NCBI GenBank assembly: GCA_903885555.1
Contig: CAISIV010000018.1
Span: forward strand, 1-64,000
DNA: 64,000 nucleotides
Direction of reading: 5' to 3'
Source: an uncultured Hyphomicrobiales bacterium
GTDB lineage: Bacteria > Pseudomonadota > Alphaproteobacteria > Rhizobiales > Xanthobacteraceae
Below, piece after piece: positions 51,532 to 60,126 of the stretch; the first letter of the stretch is position 1; every line of letters starts with the position of its first letter. Under the pieces are notes generated by a model, which was given only the letters and a program-made list of their open reading frames with translations, did not search any database and was not told where the DNA came from. Made by a program: the position numbers and the translations under genes.

Positions 51532-53058
51532 CTAGAAGGTGCCCGCGATCAGCGCGGTCACCTTCGCTGCCTCCTGCTCCAGTTCATCCACCTTCATGCA
51601 CACCGCGACATAACGGTCGGGCCGCAGCAAAAAGACGTGGTCGTTGTATTGCGCGAGCCGCGGGGCGCCGACGTCGAGCGGCATTGCGACAACACGCGCT
51701 TTGAGCTGCGCCCAAGGCGCACCTGACAGTCGCGGCATCACCATCTCGGCGTGCGCGCTGCGGACGACCAGAGAAAACCCCTCGCCCAGCAGATCGTCCA
51801 GCAAAACGCCGCCGATGCGTGGCTGCGGAAACAGCCGGCCGACCAGCGTTTTCCGCGCATTTTCGCCGTCGGGTACGATGAAGCCCTGCGCAAAACGCGG
51901 CGGCGGCTTGAACTTCATCTGCGCGATGTAGTCGCGCGCTTTCGGCACCAGCGACAGCGCGCGGAATGCATTCTCGATCGCCCAGGCGACAGCCGCGTTC
52001 GGCGGCGCCAGCACGCGCCCGATGTTGAGCGCGAACTCGATCATGGCCCAGGCGTGATCGCGGCGTTCCGGCTCGTAACTTGCCAAAAGCTTCGGCCCCA
52101 GATCGCCCCGCGTCACCGCGGCCAGTTTCCAGGCCAGATTATTGGCGTCGCGCAAGCCGCTGTTCATGCCTTGGCCGGCAAACGGCGGCGTCAGATGCGC
52201 GGCATCGCCCGCGAGAAATACGCGGCCGTTCGACCATTGCTCCGCCAGCCGGGCGTGGAAGGTATAGACCGTCTTGCGCACGATACGGCTCTGTGGCGCG
52301 GCCTCATGCGTCTGCATCAAATGCGCGATCATATTCGGCGCCAGCATTTCGGCGTCGGTCTCGTGATCGTGCAGCATGAATTCATAACGCCGCGTATTTT
52401 CCGGCCCTGGCAAGGCAATGCAGGGGCGCTTGGGATTGGAATACACCTTAGTGTGCGGCGACGGGCTCGGCGAATTTTCCAGATCGACAATCAGCCAGCG
52501 TTCGCGGAAGGTCGATCCGCTCATCGCGATGCCGAGCTGCTTGCGCACGGGGCTCGAGGCGCCGTCGCAGGCAATCAGATAATCGCAGCTGAATTCGAGT
52601 TCGCCGCCCCAGGGATCCCGCACCCGCAACAAGACGCCGTCGGAAGCCTGCTCGAATGACGTCAATTCATGGCGGAACGCGGTCGTGACATGCGCAAAGC
52701 GGTCGAGCGCCTCGCGCAACTGCCGCTCCAGAATGGGCTGGCGAAAGGCATTGCGGCGCGGGAAGCCGAACGGCTCTTCGGTCGGCTGCACTTTGGCGAA
52801 GCAGCGGCCCTTGGCGGAAAAATAATGCGAGCCATATCCGGCGACCGTCTGCGACATCACCTCGCCGGCAAGTCCCGCGGCCTGCATGGTGCGCAGCGAT
52901 TCATCGTCGATCGACACCGCGCGCGGCTCATGCACGGTCGCCGCATTGCGCTCGAGCAAAAACGTTTCGACGCCGTAGACGCCGAGCAGATTGGCAAGCG
53001 TCAGTCCGGTCGGTCCACCGCCGACGATCGCAACGGGAAAGTGTGTTTTAGCCGCCAT
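51532..53058 (-). CDS. FAD-dependent aromatic hydroxylase (MhpA-like)
   Basis: A 508-residue flavoprotein monooxygenase of the phenol-hydroxylase/MhpA type. The Rossmann motif is VAIVGGGPTGLTLANLLG, the middle DG motif lies in YLIACDGASSPVRKQLGI, and the second FAD motif is VFLAGDAAHLTPPFAGQGMN. A C-terminal thioredoxin-like extension follows residue 390. It resembles 3-(3-hydroxyphenyl)propionate hydroxylase, but the substrate is not established. Its first 11 bases overlap the MAPEG gene, so it is part of a minus-strand operon. Confidence 0.88.
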   Translation of the reverse strand: MAAKTHFPVAIVGGGPTGLTLANLLGVYGVETFLLERNAATVHEPRAVSIDDESLRTMQAAGLAGEVMSQTVAGYGSHYFSAKGRCFAKVQPTEEPFGFPRRNAFRQPILERQLREALDRFAHVTTAFRHELTSFEQASDGVLLRVRDPWGGELEFSCDYLIACDGASSPVRKQLGIAMSGSTFRERWLIVDLENSPSPSPHTKVYSNPKRPCIALPGPENTRRYEFMLHDHETDAEMLAPNMIAHLMQTHEAAPQSRIVRKTVYTFHARLAEQWSNGRVFLAGDAAHLTPPFAGQGMNSGLRDANNLAWKLAAVTRGDLGPKLLASYEPERRDHAWAMIEFALNIGRVLAPPNAAVAWAIENAFRALSLVPKARDYIAQMKFKPPPRFAQGFIVPDGENARKTLVGRLFPQPRIGGVLLDDLLGEGFSLVVRSAHAEMVMPRLSGAPWAQLKARVVAMPLDVGAPRLAQYNDHVFLLRPDRYVAVCMKVDELEQEAAKVTALIAGTF

Positions 53059-53443
53059 GCATCATGCGCAGCACGATGGCGCCCAGCGCACCGAGCCAGA
53101 GCACGGCACAGGCGCCCATCTGCACGAAGAAGCCGGCATGACGCTTCTCGGCCGCGTCGGCATAGCCGCGCATGTAAATGATGCGCCCAACAATCCAGAC
53201 CAGCCCCAGCGCCGCCGCCCCAATATCGCTGACGTACAGCGCGAACAGCCACAGCGACGGCAGGAAAATGGGCATCCACTCGAGCGTATTCTGCTGCACG
53301 CGGAACACGCGCTCGAAATCGGTATGGCCGGTGGTGGCGGGCAGCACGACCCCGAACTTCTGCCGCGCCTTCGCGACCATCAGCCCGGTCGAGAAATAGA
53401 GCGCGATCGCCAATAGCGTCACAAATGCTGTGTAGTTCGGCAT
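53048..53443 (-). CDS. MAPEG family membrane protein
   Basis: A 131-residue four-helix membrane protein of the MAPEG (microsomal glutathione transferase-like) family. Signs are LYFSTGLMVAKARQKFGVVLP and FERVFRVQQNTLEWMPIFLPSLWL (the RVQQNTLE block), then GRIIYMRGYA. It overlaps the hydroxylase gene. A role in glutathione-linked detoxification of hydrophobic products of the hydroxylase is plausible, but inferred only from position. Confidence 0.9.
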   Translation of the reverse strand: MPNYTAFVTLLAIALYFSTGLMVAKARQKFGVVLPATTGHTDFERVFRVQQNTLEWMPIFLPSLWLFALYVSDIGAAALGLVWIVGRIIYMRGYADAAEKRHAGFFVQMGACAVLWLGALGAIVLRMMHGG

Positions 53444-53518
53444 AGATGATTTCTCCGTGCCTCCTTAAAGCCGGAAGCAAGGGAAAAAGCTAGACGCCAA
53501 GTATGCCGCGGCCGAAAA

Positions 53519-53860
53519 CTACTTCAACAACGGGATGCTGTTGGGGTCTTTCGGCTTCGGCACGGTGTGCAAAAAGGCATAGATGTCCGCGAGATCCGCG
53601 CTCGGCAGGATGGCTTCCCGGTAAGGCGGCATCGCCCGGTTCGTGCCGCGCACGAAGCCTTCGAAAGCTTCAAACGGCAGCTCTGTATTGGACAGAACCG
53701 CGCCATTGCTGGTGACGGCTGAGCCCTGGCCCTCGAAACCGTGGCACTGCCAGCAACCGTGGGCGACAAAAGCCTTGCGGCCGTTCTCCGGCGACGCCGC
53801 CTGCGCCGCGCCGGCGGCAAACGCACAAGCAGCGACGATCAATGCAACGCGAATTTTCAT
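53519..53860 (-). CDS. Small c-type cytochrome
   Basis: A 113-residue periplasmic mono-haem cytochrome c. The signal peptide ends at GAAQAAS. The haem site is CWQCH (Cys36, Cys39, His40) and the likely distal ligand is Met77 in NRAMPPY. The rest (LPSADLADIYAFLHTVP) is the final helix of class I cytochromes. It starts 26 bases after the TPP-enzyme stop on the same strand, so the two are probably one transcript and a possible electron-transfer pair. The longer open frame upstream overlaps the TPP gene and is rejected. Confidence 0.88.
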   Translation of the reverse strand: MKIRVALIVAACAFAAGAAQAASPENGRKAFVAHGCWQCHGFEGQGSAVTSNGAVLSNTELPFEAFEGFVRGTNRAMPPYREAILPSADLADIYAFLHTVPKPKDPNSIPLLK

Positions 53861-53886
53861 GGCGTTTCTCTTTTTTCTTCTTCGCG

Positions 53887-55872
53887 CTAGCGCGGCTGCG
53901 TCCATACGTTGAGCAATGCAGGCTGGCCGGATTTGACCACCGCGATTGCTTCTTTGAGGGCGGGTCCGAGATCCGCCGGATCCTTGATCGGCCCCTTCGC
54001 CCACCAGCCCATCGATTCCGCGAGCTTGTGATATTCAATGTCGGGATTTTCGATCGAGGTGCCGAGCGGCGACAGGTCGTTGCCATTGTAGACGACGCGG
54101 TTGCGGAAATTCGCCAGCCGCTGCACGTGCATCACTTCCTGATGATAGCCGCGGTTGTTGTGCATGACGGACAGCAGCGGAATCTTGTGCCGCGCCGCCG
54201 TCCACAACACGCCCGGTGCATACATCAGATCGCCGTCGCCCTGGATAGAGACCGAGAAGCGGCCGAGGTCGCGGTTCGCCAAAGCCGCGCCGACGGACGC
54301 GGGCGCGCCGTAGCCGACGCCGTAGCCGCCGGAGCGGCCGAGCCAATGATGGTGCTTCTCCATCGGCCACAGCCGGTTCGGCCAGTTGCTGACATTGCCT
54401 TCGGAAGCCACCAGCGACCAGTCGAGATCCTTGATCTGGCCCCACAGTTCCATACAGAGGCGCGCGGTGCTGATCGGGCTCGCATCCCACGAAAGCGCCG
54501 CGGCTTTGCGCACGTTCTCGCGGCCATTGGCGGAAGCCTTGCGGAAAGCTTCGCCGCGCTTGGCGATGGCATCCTTGCGGCTGTCGGGAATGGCGGACTT
54601 CACCGCCTCGATCAGCGCCGGCAGCGTGGCTTCGGCGTCGGCCGGCATCGACACATCGACGACCTGGAAGCGCTGGAAGTCCTGATAGTTCGATTTGGTG
54701 ATCAGTTCGACCGAGTTGATGCTGATCAGCTTGGTGCCCGGCTTGATCTTGGTTTCGTTGAAACCGATGCCGTGATCGCCATTGTCGACGTAACCGTTCA
54801 CCACGGCCCAGAAATCGGACAACTCCATGCCGATGATGACGTCGGCCGGCCCGATCACATTCGGCGGCCGATTAAGATAATGCGTCTTCGGGAAGTTCAT
54901 CCGGCCGCCCTGATCGACGACGGCAGCCTGCAGCAATTCGGCAAGCTCGACGAGCAGCTTGATGCCGTTCGGCGTGCGCGCGGCGCGATCGACGACGATC
55001 ACCGGGCGTTCTGCATTGACGAGCAGCTTCGCCGCCTCCTTGACCGCACCGGTATCGCCCTGCGGCGGCGAACTCGGCACGTAGCGTGGAATGTAGAGCT
55101 TCTCGCCGCCGTAATCGCGCATCGGCTCCTGCTGCAGACCGGCGTCGAGCGACATCATCACCGGCCCGTAGGGCGGCGTCATCGCCGTCTTATACATACG
55201 CACCATCGACTGCGCGAAATGTTGCGGCGATGTCGGCGTGTCGTCCCATTTGGTGAAGTCGCGCACCAGCGCATTGATGTCCTGCGCCGAATGGAAGGTC
55301 GGCACGCCCGGCGGGCGATGTGCAGCATCGAGATCGTTGCCGCCAACGACAATCACCGGCACACGGTCGCACCAGGCATTGTAGATGCCCATCGCCGCGT
55401 GCTGCAGACCGACAGTGCCGTGCACCAGCGTCATCAGCGGCTTGCCGGCGATCTTGAAGTAGCCGTGCGCCATGCCGACGGCCGACTCTTCATGCATGCA
55501 GGTCAGGAATTCGGGGCTCGTGTTCTTGCCGTAGTCGATCAGCGACTCATGCAGCGCGCGGAAGCTCGAGGCCGGATTGCAGGGCAGATATTTGATGTCG
55601 AGCGTCTTGATGACGTCGACCATGAAGTCGGAGCCGGGCTTACCGCCTTCGTGCTTGAGTTCTGCCGGCGTACCGGTCTCGGCGGCGGCCATTTTAGCGG
55701 TCGGTGGCAAGGCGGAAGGCCGCGGCGACGCGGCGGGCGTCTCGGCCGATGTGGCAGCATTGGCGCCTGGAGCGGCCGTAACCGCCGCGCCTGCCACCGC
55801 CACGCCCGTCAGAAAATTACGTCGATTGAGTTTGGTCTGAGAATCGTCGCGTCCCAGATCTTTACGTGCCAT
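53887..55872 (-). CDS. Tat-exported thiamine-diphosphate enzyme (acetolactate synthase/benzoylformate decarboxylase-like)
   Basis: A 661-residue TPP enzyme with a twin-arginine signal: NRRNFLTG (Arg17-Arg18), a hydrophobic stretch, then ANA-A cleavage near residue 39. The N-terminal PYR domain has the catalytic Glu in CMHEESAVGMAHGY. The C-terminal PP domain has the TPP/Mg motif GDGDLMYAPGV...VMHNN with the canonical spacing. The middle domain (VIVVDRAARTPNG, VIIGMELSDF) lacks an obvious FAD fingerprint. Most such enzymes are cytosolic, so export together with a c-type cytochrome 26 bases downstream is notable. Oxidative decarboxylation of a keto acid outside the cytoplasm is a possible role, inferred. 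Confidence 0.87.
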   Translation of the reverse strand: MARKDLGRDDSQTKLNRRNFLTGVAVAGAAVTAAPGANAATSAETPAASPRPSALPPTAKMAAAETGTPAELKHEGGKPGSDFMVDVIKTLDIKYLPCNPASSFRALHESLIDYGKNTSPEFLTCMHEESAVGMAHGYFKIAGKPLMTLVHGTVGLQHAAMGIYNAWCDRVPVIVVGGNDLDAAHRPPGVPTFHSAQDINALVRDFTKWDDTPTSPQHFAQSMVRMYKTAMTPPYGPVMMSLDAGLQQEPMRDYGGEKLYIPRYVPSSPPQGDTGAVKEAAKLLVNAERPVIVVDRAARTPNGIKLLVELAELLQAAVVDQGGRMNFPKTHYLNRPPNVIGPADVIIGMELSDFWAVVNGYVDNGDHGIGFNETKIKPGTKLISINSVELITKSNYQDFQRFQVVDVSMPADAEATLPALIEAVKSAIPDSRKDAIAKRGEAFRKASANGRENVRKAAALSWDASPISTARLCMELWGQIKDLDWSLVASEGNVSNWPNRLWPMEKHHHWLGRSGGYGVGYGAPASVGAALANRDLGRFSVSIQGDGDLMYAPGVLWTAARHKIPLLSVMHNNRGYHQEVMHVQRLANFRNRVVYNGNDLSPLGTSIENPDIEYHKLAESMGWWAKGPIKDPADLGPALKEAIAVVKSGQPALLNVWTQPR

Positions 55873-56047
55873 GCCGGCCTCCCATCGCTTCCAACTTTGA
55901 ACGCTGGACTTGCCCGGTCAGATTCATGACCGGAGGCCAGCTGTTGGCGCGATGGTAGTGCAGGCGTCAGCGCCCCGCTACGGGGGCACCTATTCTTTTG
56001 TGCGCACGGCTTGATATCCGAAAAATATCCGTGTCGCGGCCGTGGAA

Positions 56048-57112
56048 CTAGCGAACCGGCGGCAACGGTTGCGACGAGATCGCCGGACCCGCGGCACCGG
56101 CAGAAGCCGGAGCGTTCGCGCGCGGCGGCGGCGCCATCGGGTTTGCCGGCTCCGGCGGCGCGCCGGAGTTTGCAATGGCATCGGGCGCCTTGCCCGGCAA
56201 CACGACGACGCGGGTGCCAACCTGTACGCGGCTGAACAGATCCTCGACATCCTGATTGAGCATGCCGACGCAACCGGACGACACGTACTGGCCGATGGTC
56301 GACGGCTGGTTGGTGCCGTGAATGCGATACAGCGTCTTGCCGAGATACATCGCGCGCGCGCCGAGCGGATTGCCGGCACCACCGGCCATGAAGCGCGGCA
56401 GATAAGGCTGGCGCTCGATCATTTCCGCCGGCGGATGCCAATCGGGCCATTCCGTCATCTTGCTGATACGTTCGGTGCCGGTCCAGGTGAACCCGTCGCG
56501 GCCGACGCGAACGCCGTAGCGCATCGCCTTGCCGCCGCCGAGCACGAGGTAGAGATACGTATTGGCCGTATCGACAACGATGGTGCCGGCCGGCTCCTTG
56601 GTCGAGAAGTCGACCAATTGTTTTTTCAGATGGGCCGGCAGTTCCTTCGGCGCGCCGGTTTCCGGCTGATCGTCCGGCGGCAGCGTCGCAACCGATGCCG
56701 GAGCAGCCGGTGCCGTCGCCGCGGGCGAATTTGCTGCGGGCCCGGGCACAGCCGATCCGATAGCGCCCGGCGGACGCATCACAGGGTCGGCATCGAGCTG
56801 GTGACCGGACTGCGCGTCCGGCAGGATATTGCTCGGCATATTACCGGGCTGCTGGGCCTGCGCGGGCATCGGGTTCTGACTGAACTGCGGACGGCGCTGT
56901 GGCAACTGTCTCATCGGCGCCAGATCGTCATCGTCGTCTTCCATCAGATAACCGGGAGCCGGCAGACGCTCGTCGCGATAGGTGCCGGGGAGCGGCGCGG
57001 CCCGGAAATAGGGCTCAGGCGCCGGACGATAAGTCTGCGCCAGCGCAGTGGTGGCCGGAACAGCCAAGAGCGCAGAACCTGCCAGCAGAAAGAAGCCGAG
57101 ACGTCGGATCAT
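56048..57112 (-). CDS. L,D-transpeptidase (YkuD domain)
   Basis: A 354-residue exported cell-wall cross-linker. The signal peptide (FFLLAGSALLAVPATTALA) is followed by a Pro/Gln/Ala-rich spacer to about residue 190. The YkuD domain starts at VDTANTYLYLVLGGGKAMRYGVRVGRDGF. The catalytic region is RIHGTNQPSTIG then SSGCVGM, with the nucleophilic Cys. The usual motif is SHGCIRM; here the first His is Ser and the Arg is Gly. A Pro-rich tail ends the protein. Confidence 0.9.
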   Translation of the reverse strand: MIRRLGFFLLAGSALLAVPATTALAQTYRPAPEPYFRAAPLPGTYRDERLPAPGYLMEDDDDDLAPMRQLPQRRPQFSQNPMPAQAQQPGNMPSNILPDAQSGHQLDADPVMRPPGAIGSAVPGPAANSPAATAPAAPASVATLPPDDQPETGAPKELPAHLKKQLVDFSTKEPAGTIVVDTANTYLYLVLGGGKAMRYGVRVGRDGFTWTGTERISKMTEWPDWHPPAEMIERQPYLPRFMAGGAGNPLGARAMYLGKTLYRIHGTNQPSTIGQYVSSGCVGMLNQDVEDLFSRVQVGTRVVVLPGKAPDAIANSGAPPEPANPMAPPPRANAPASAGAAGPAISSQPLPPVR

Positions 57113-57273
57113 ACTATTTTTACCTGTCAGCCAAATCGGGCCGAAAAAGCCCCGAAATCGTGCCTTGGATTGCCCAAGGATGAAGGCACATTCAAGACAA
57201 GATTGGGGCTATCTCAGTAACGTGATTCTGCCGTGACGCGTGAGCAACATCATTCCAGCGGCCCGGCCCTTCG

Positions 57274-57657
57274 TCAGGCCTTTTTGGCCTCCTCGGCCAG
57301 CACTTTCTTGGCGATGCGATGGGCGTCGACCGCAGCTGGAAACCCGCAATAAATCGCGACTTGCCGCAGAATTGCAGCCAATTCGACCTCGGTGACCCCA
57401 TTCCGCAGCGCGCCCTTAAAATGCGCCTCGAATTCGTGCATGCGGCCGAGGCAGGCGATCATGCCCATATTCAGGATGCTGCGGTCACGGGGTTTGAGGC
57501 GGTCGTCGCCCCAGACTGCCCCCCAAGCGAACTCGTTGAGCATATCCTGGAAGTCGCGATTGAAGTCGTCGGTATTAGCGACGGCCCGATCGACGTATTC
57601 ATCGCCCAGCACTTGGCGCCGCATCTTCAGACCGCGGTCGTACATTGCCTTGTCCAT
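57274..57657 (-). CDS. Carboxymuconolactone decarboxylase-like protein
   Basis: A 127-residue all-helical protein of the CMD/AhpD superfamily resembling the PcaC group: GLKMRRQVLGDEYVDRAVAN, FAWGAVWGDDRLKPRDRSILNMGM, LGRMHEFEAHFKGALRNGVTE, RQVAIYCGFPAAVDAHRIA. There is no AhpD CxxC pair. ATG 57657 follows a strong ACGGAGG site. It may decarboxylate a lactone in an aromatic pathway; no other protocatechuate genes are adjacent. It is divergent from the flavin monooxygenase gene, 120 bases away. Confidence 0.9.
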   Translation of the reverse strand: MDKAMYDRGLKMRRQVLGDEYVDRAVANTDDFNRDFQDMLNEFAWGAVWGDDRLKPRDRSILNMGMIACLGRMHEFEAHFKGALRNGVTEVELAAILRQVAIYCGFPAAVDAHRIAKKVLAEEAKKA

Positions 57658-57777
57658 GGTTTTTCCTCCGTTTTGGGCGGGTTGTTCCGCCGATCGGGGT
57701 GATGTTGACAGAAAATGGCCGATCCCGTCCATTCAGGCCAAACGCGATGCGGCAAGGAAGTTTCCAAGGAAACCTGG

Positions 57778-59001
57778 ATGGAAGTAGCGATCATCGGCGG
57801 CGGGATTTGCGGCCTCGCTCTCGCACTCAATCTGCACAAGCGCGGCATTGCCTCGCGCATTTACGAACGCGCGCCGGAGATCAAGCCGCTCGGGGTCGGC
57901 ATCACGCTGCTGCCGCATGCGATGCGCGAATTCACCGCGTTGGGCGTTGGCGACCTGTTGCTCAAGGCCGGCATCGAGAACCGCGAGAGCGCTTTCTTCA
58001 ATCGCTTCGGCCAACTGATCTACAAGGAAGAACGCGGACTGTTCGCCGGCTATCAATTTCCGGAAGTCGGTATCCATCGCGGCACGTTGCATCTCATATT
58101 GTTTGAAGCCGCAAAGACGAAGCTTGGCAGCGACGCCATCGTGCTCGACCACGAGTGCACCAGCGTCGAGCAGGACGACAATGGCGTTACGATTCATTTC
58201 AAGGACCGCGACAGCGTGCGCGCCGACGTGGCCATCGCCTGCGACGGCATCAACTCGCCGATCCGCAAACAATTTTATCCGGACGACAAGCTTGCCTTCG
58301 CCGGCATCAATACCTGGCGCGGCGTGACGCGGCGCAAACCGATCCTCGATGGCCGGACTTACATGCGGGTCGGATCTATTTTCACCGGCAAGATGGTGAT
58401 CTATCCGATCGTCGACAATATCGACGACGAGGGCCGCCAGCTCATCAATTGGATGGCCGAGATCAAGGGGGATTCCCCACTTCAGAACGACTGGAATAAG
58501 CCCGGACAACTCACGGATTTCCTCTCGATCTACGAGAACTGGCGCTTCGACTGGCTCGACGTCGGCCAGATGATCCGCGACGCCGACCAGATCCTGGAAT
58601 ATCCGATGGTCGACAAGGACCCGATCGATACCTGGACATTCGGCCGGGTGACGCTGGCCGGCGACGCCGCCCACCCGATGTATCCGCGCGGCTCGAACGG
58701 CGCGGCGCAGGCCGCCATCGACGCCCGCACGCTGGCGGACCTGCTGCGCAACCACACCGACCCGCGCGACGCTCTCAAGGCCTACGAGGCCGAGCGCGCC
58801 CAGACGGCGGCCAAAGTGGTGCGCACCAACCGGGAATTCCCGCCGGATTTCATTAATATCAAGGTCGAGGAACTGGTCGGCGACAAGCCCTTCGAGAACC
58901 TCGACAAATTCATCACCCAGGACGAATTGAAGGCGCTATCGGACAATTACAAACGGATCGCCGGTTTCGCGCTTTCCGACGTCACGCCGCGGAACTTTTA
59001 G
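57778..59001 (+). CDS. FAD-dependent monooxygenase (salicylate-hydroxylase-like), paralogue 2
   Basis: A 407-residue flavoprotein monooxygenase related to the gene at 11651-12889. The Rossmann motif is VAIIGGGICGLALALNLH; the middle motif CDGINSPIRKQFYPD, and the second FAD motif LAGDAAHPMYPRGSNGAAQ. ATG 57778 follows AAGGA by seven bases; the open frame upstream is non-coding. It is divergent from the carboxymuconolactone-decarboxylase-like gene, which may belong to the same aromatic pathway. The exact substrate is unknown. Confidence 0.9.
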   Translation: MEVAIIGGGICGLALALNLHKRGIASRIYERAPEIKPLGVGITLLPHAMREFTALGVGDLLLKAGIENRESAFFNRFGQLIYKEERGLFAGYQFPEVGIHRGTLHLILFEAAKTKLGSDAIVLDHECTSVEQDDNGVTIHFKDRDSVRADVAIACDGINSPIRKQFYPDDKLAFAGINTWRGVTRRKPILDGRTYMRVGSIFTGKMVIYPIVDNIDDEGRQLINWMAEIKGDSPLQNDWNKPGQLTDFLSIYENWRFDWLDVGQMIRDADQILEYPMVDKDPIDTWTFGRVTLAGDAAHPMYPRGSNGAAQAAIDARTLADLLRNHTDPRDALKAYEAERAQTAAKVVRTNREFPPDFINIKVEELVGDKPFENLDKFITQDELKALSDNYKRIAGFALSDVTPRNF

Positions 59002-59167
59002 CCGGACATTTAGTTGAATTATCTCAATGGCTTGCGCTGCCGTTGATGATTTGCCCCGGATTTCCCCGTAATCCCGGCAAGCACAGGTTTTCGCACCGCC
59101 ACACGTTTATCGGATAGGCCAGGCATTACTATGGACGGACCTTCCGGATGGCGGCATTCAAACCTCA

Positions 59168-59761
59168 ATGGCTGACAGCGACGACGCCACTGACCCAGCG
59201 CGCATCGACGAAGCGCGCAGAGACGAAGCGCTTATGGCCCAGGTCGCGCGTGGCGATGAGGCGGCGTTCCGCCAGCTCACCCGGCGCCATCTGCCGGCCA
59301 TGGTCGGGCTTGCCCGGCGCGTTCTCGGCAATGCCGCCGACGCCGAAGATGTCGCACAGGAAGCCATGCTGCGTGTCTGGACGCATGCACCGCATTGGCA
59401 GCCGCTCGCGGCATTCCGCACCTGGCTTACGCGCATCGTGGTCAACCTCTGTCTCGACCGCAAACGCCGCAAGCCCTGGGTCGCGCTCGACGCCGCCGGC
59501 GAAATCGTCGATCCGACACCAGGCATTCCGGAAATCGCCGAACGAAATGAGCGCGAGCATGCCCTCACCGCGGCGATTGCCGAACTGCCGGACCGCCAGC
59601 GCACCGCCATCCTCCTCACCTACAGCGAGGGCATGAGCAATGCGCAGGTCGCCGAAGCGCTCGATACGTCGGTGTCCGCAGTGGAAACCTTATTGATACG
59701 CGGCAAAAAAAGTCTGCGCGCCAAACTGGGCGCCATGATCGACGGGGACGAAGACCAATGA
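59168..59761 (+). CDS. ECF-type RNA polymerase sigma factor
   Basis: A 197-residue sigma-70 family factor with only regions 2 and 4. Region 2 is MVGLARRVLGNAADAEDVAQEAMLRVW (residues about 45-75); region 4 is LPDRQRTAILLTYSEGMSNAQVAEALDTSVSAVETLL (about 145-180). No strong ribosome site precedes the ATG. The next gene overlaps by ATGA and encodes a one-helix membrane protein, the usual place for an anti-sigma factor. It probably drives its own operon and the efflux genes downstream. Confidence 0.92.
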   Translation: MADSDDATDPARIDEARRDEALMAQVARGDEAAFRQLTRRHLPAMVGLARRVLGNAADAEDVAQEAMLRVWTHAPHWQPLAAFRTWLTRIVVNLCLDRKRRKPWVALDAAGEIVDPTPGIPEIAERNEREHALTAAIAELPDRQRTAILLTYSEGMSNAQVAEALDTSVSAVETLLIRGKKSLRAKLGAMIDGDEDQ

Positions 59762-60126
59762 ACGAAAATAAAATGGACGACACACAGTTCGAGCAATTGC
59801 TCAAAACCGCCTTGAAGCCCGGTCCCTCCGCGCAGCGCGACGATCAGGCCGCGGCAGATCGCGTGCTCAAGCGTCTGGCCGGTCCGCTGCCGCGCCAGCA
59901 GATGGCGTGGTGGCGTCTGCCCGCGGTGCTGCTCGATTGGGAATTCGCCCCGGCCTGGCCGCGCGTCGCCGCGCTGGCCACCTGTGCCGCGCTTGGTTTT
60001 GCCATCGGCCTCATCGGCATCGACCGGCAGGTCGATACCGCCGACGCGGCGCTGGCCTATGTCAGCCGCGCCGACATCGCCGCCGGCCTGTTTGAAGGCG
60101 AATTGCCGCACGGAGAACGGCGATGA
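59758..60126 (+). CDS. Putative membrane anti-sigma factor
   Basis: A 122-residue protein with a cytosolic N-terminal half (FEQLLKTALKPGPSAQRDDQAAADRVLKRL), a Trp-rich juncture and one membrane helix near residues 68-87 (RVAALATCAALGFAIGLIGI), then a short periplasmic end. It has no zinc-type anti-sigma HxxxCxxC motif. Its role is inferred from coupling (ATGA overlaps on both sides) between an ECF sigma factor and a Metal_resist-type sensor, an order like that of CnrY systems. Confidence 0.65.
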   Translation: MNENKMDDTQFEQLLKTALKPGPSAQRDDQAAADRVLKRLAGPLPRQQMAWWRLPAVLLDWEFAPAWPRVAALATCAALGFAIGLIGIDRQVDTADAALAYVSRADIAAGLFEGELPHGERR

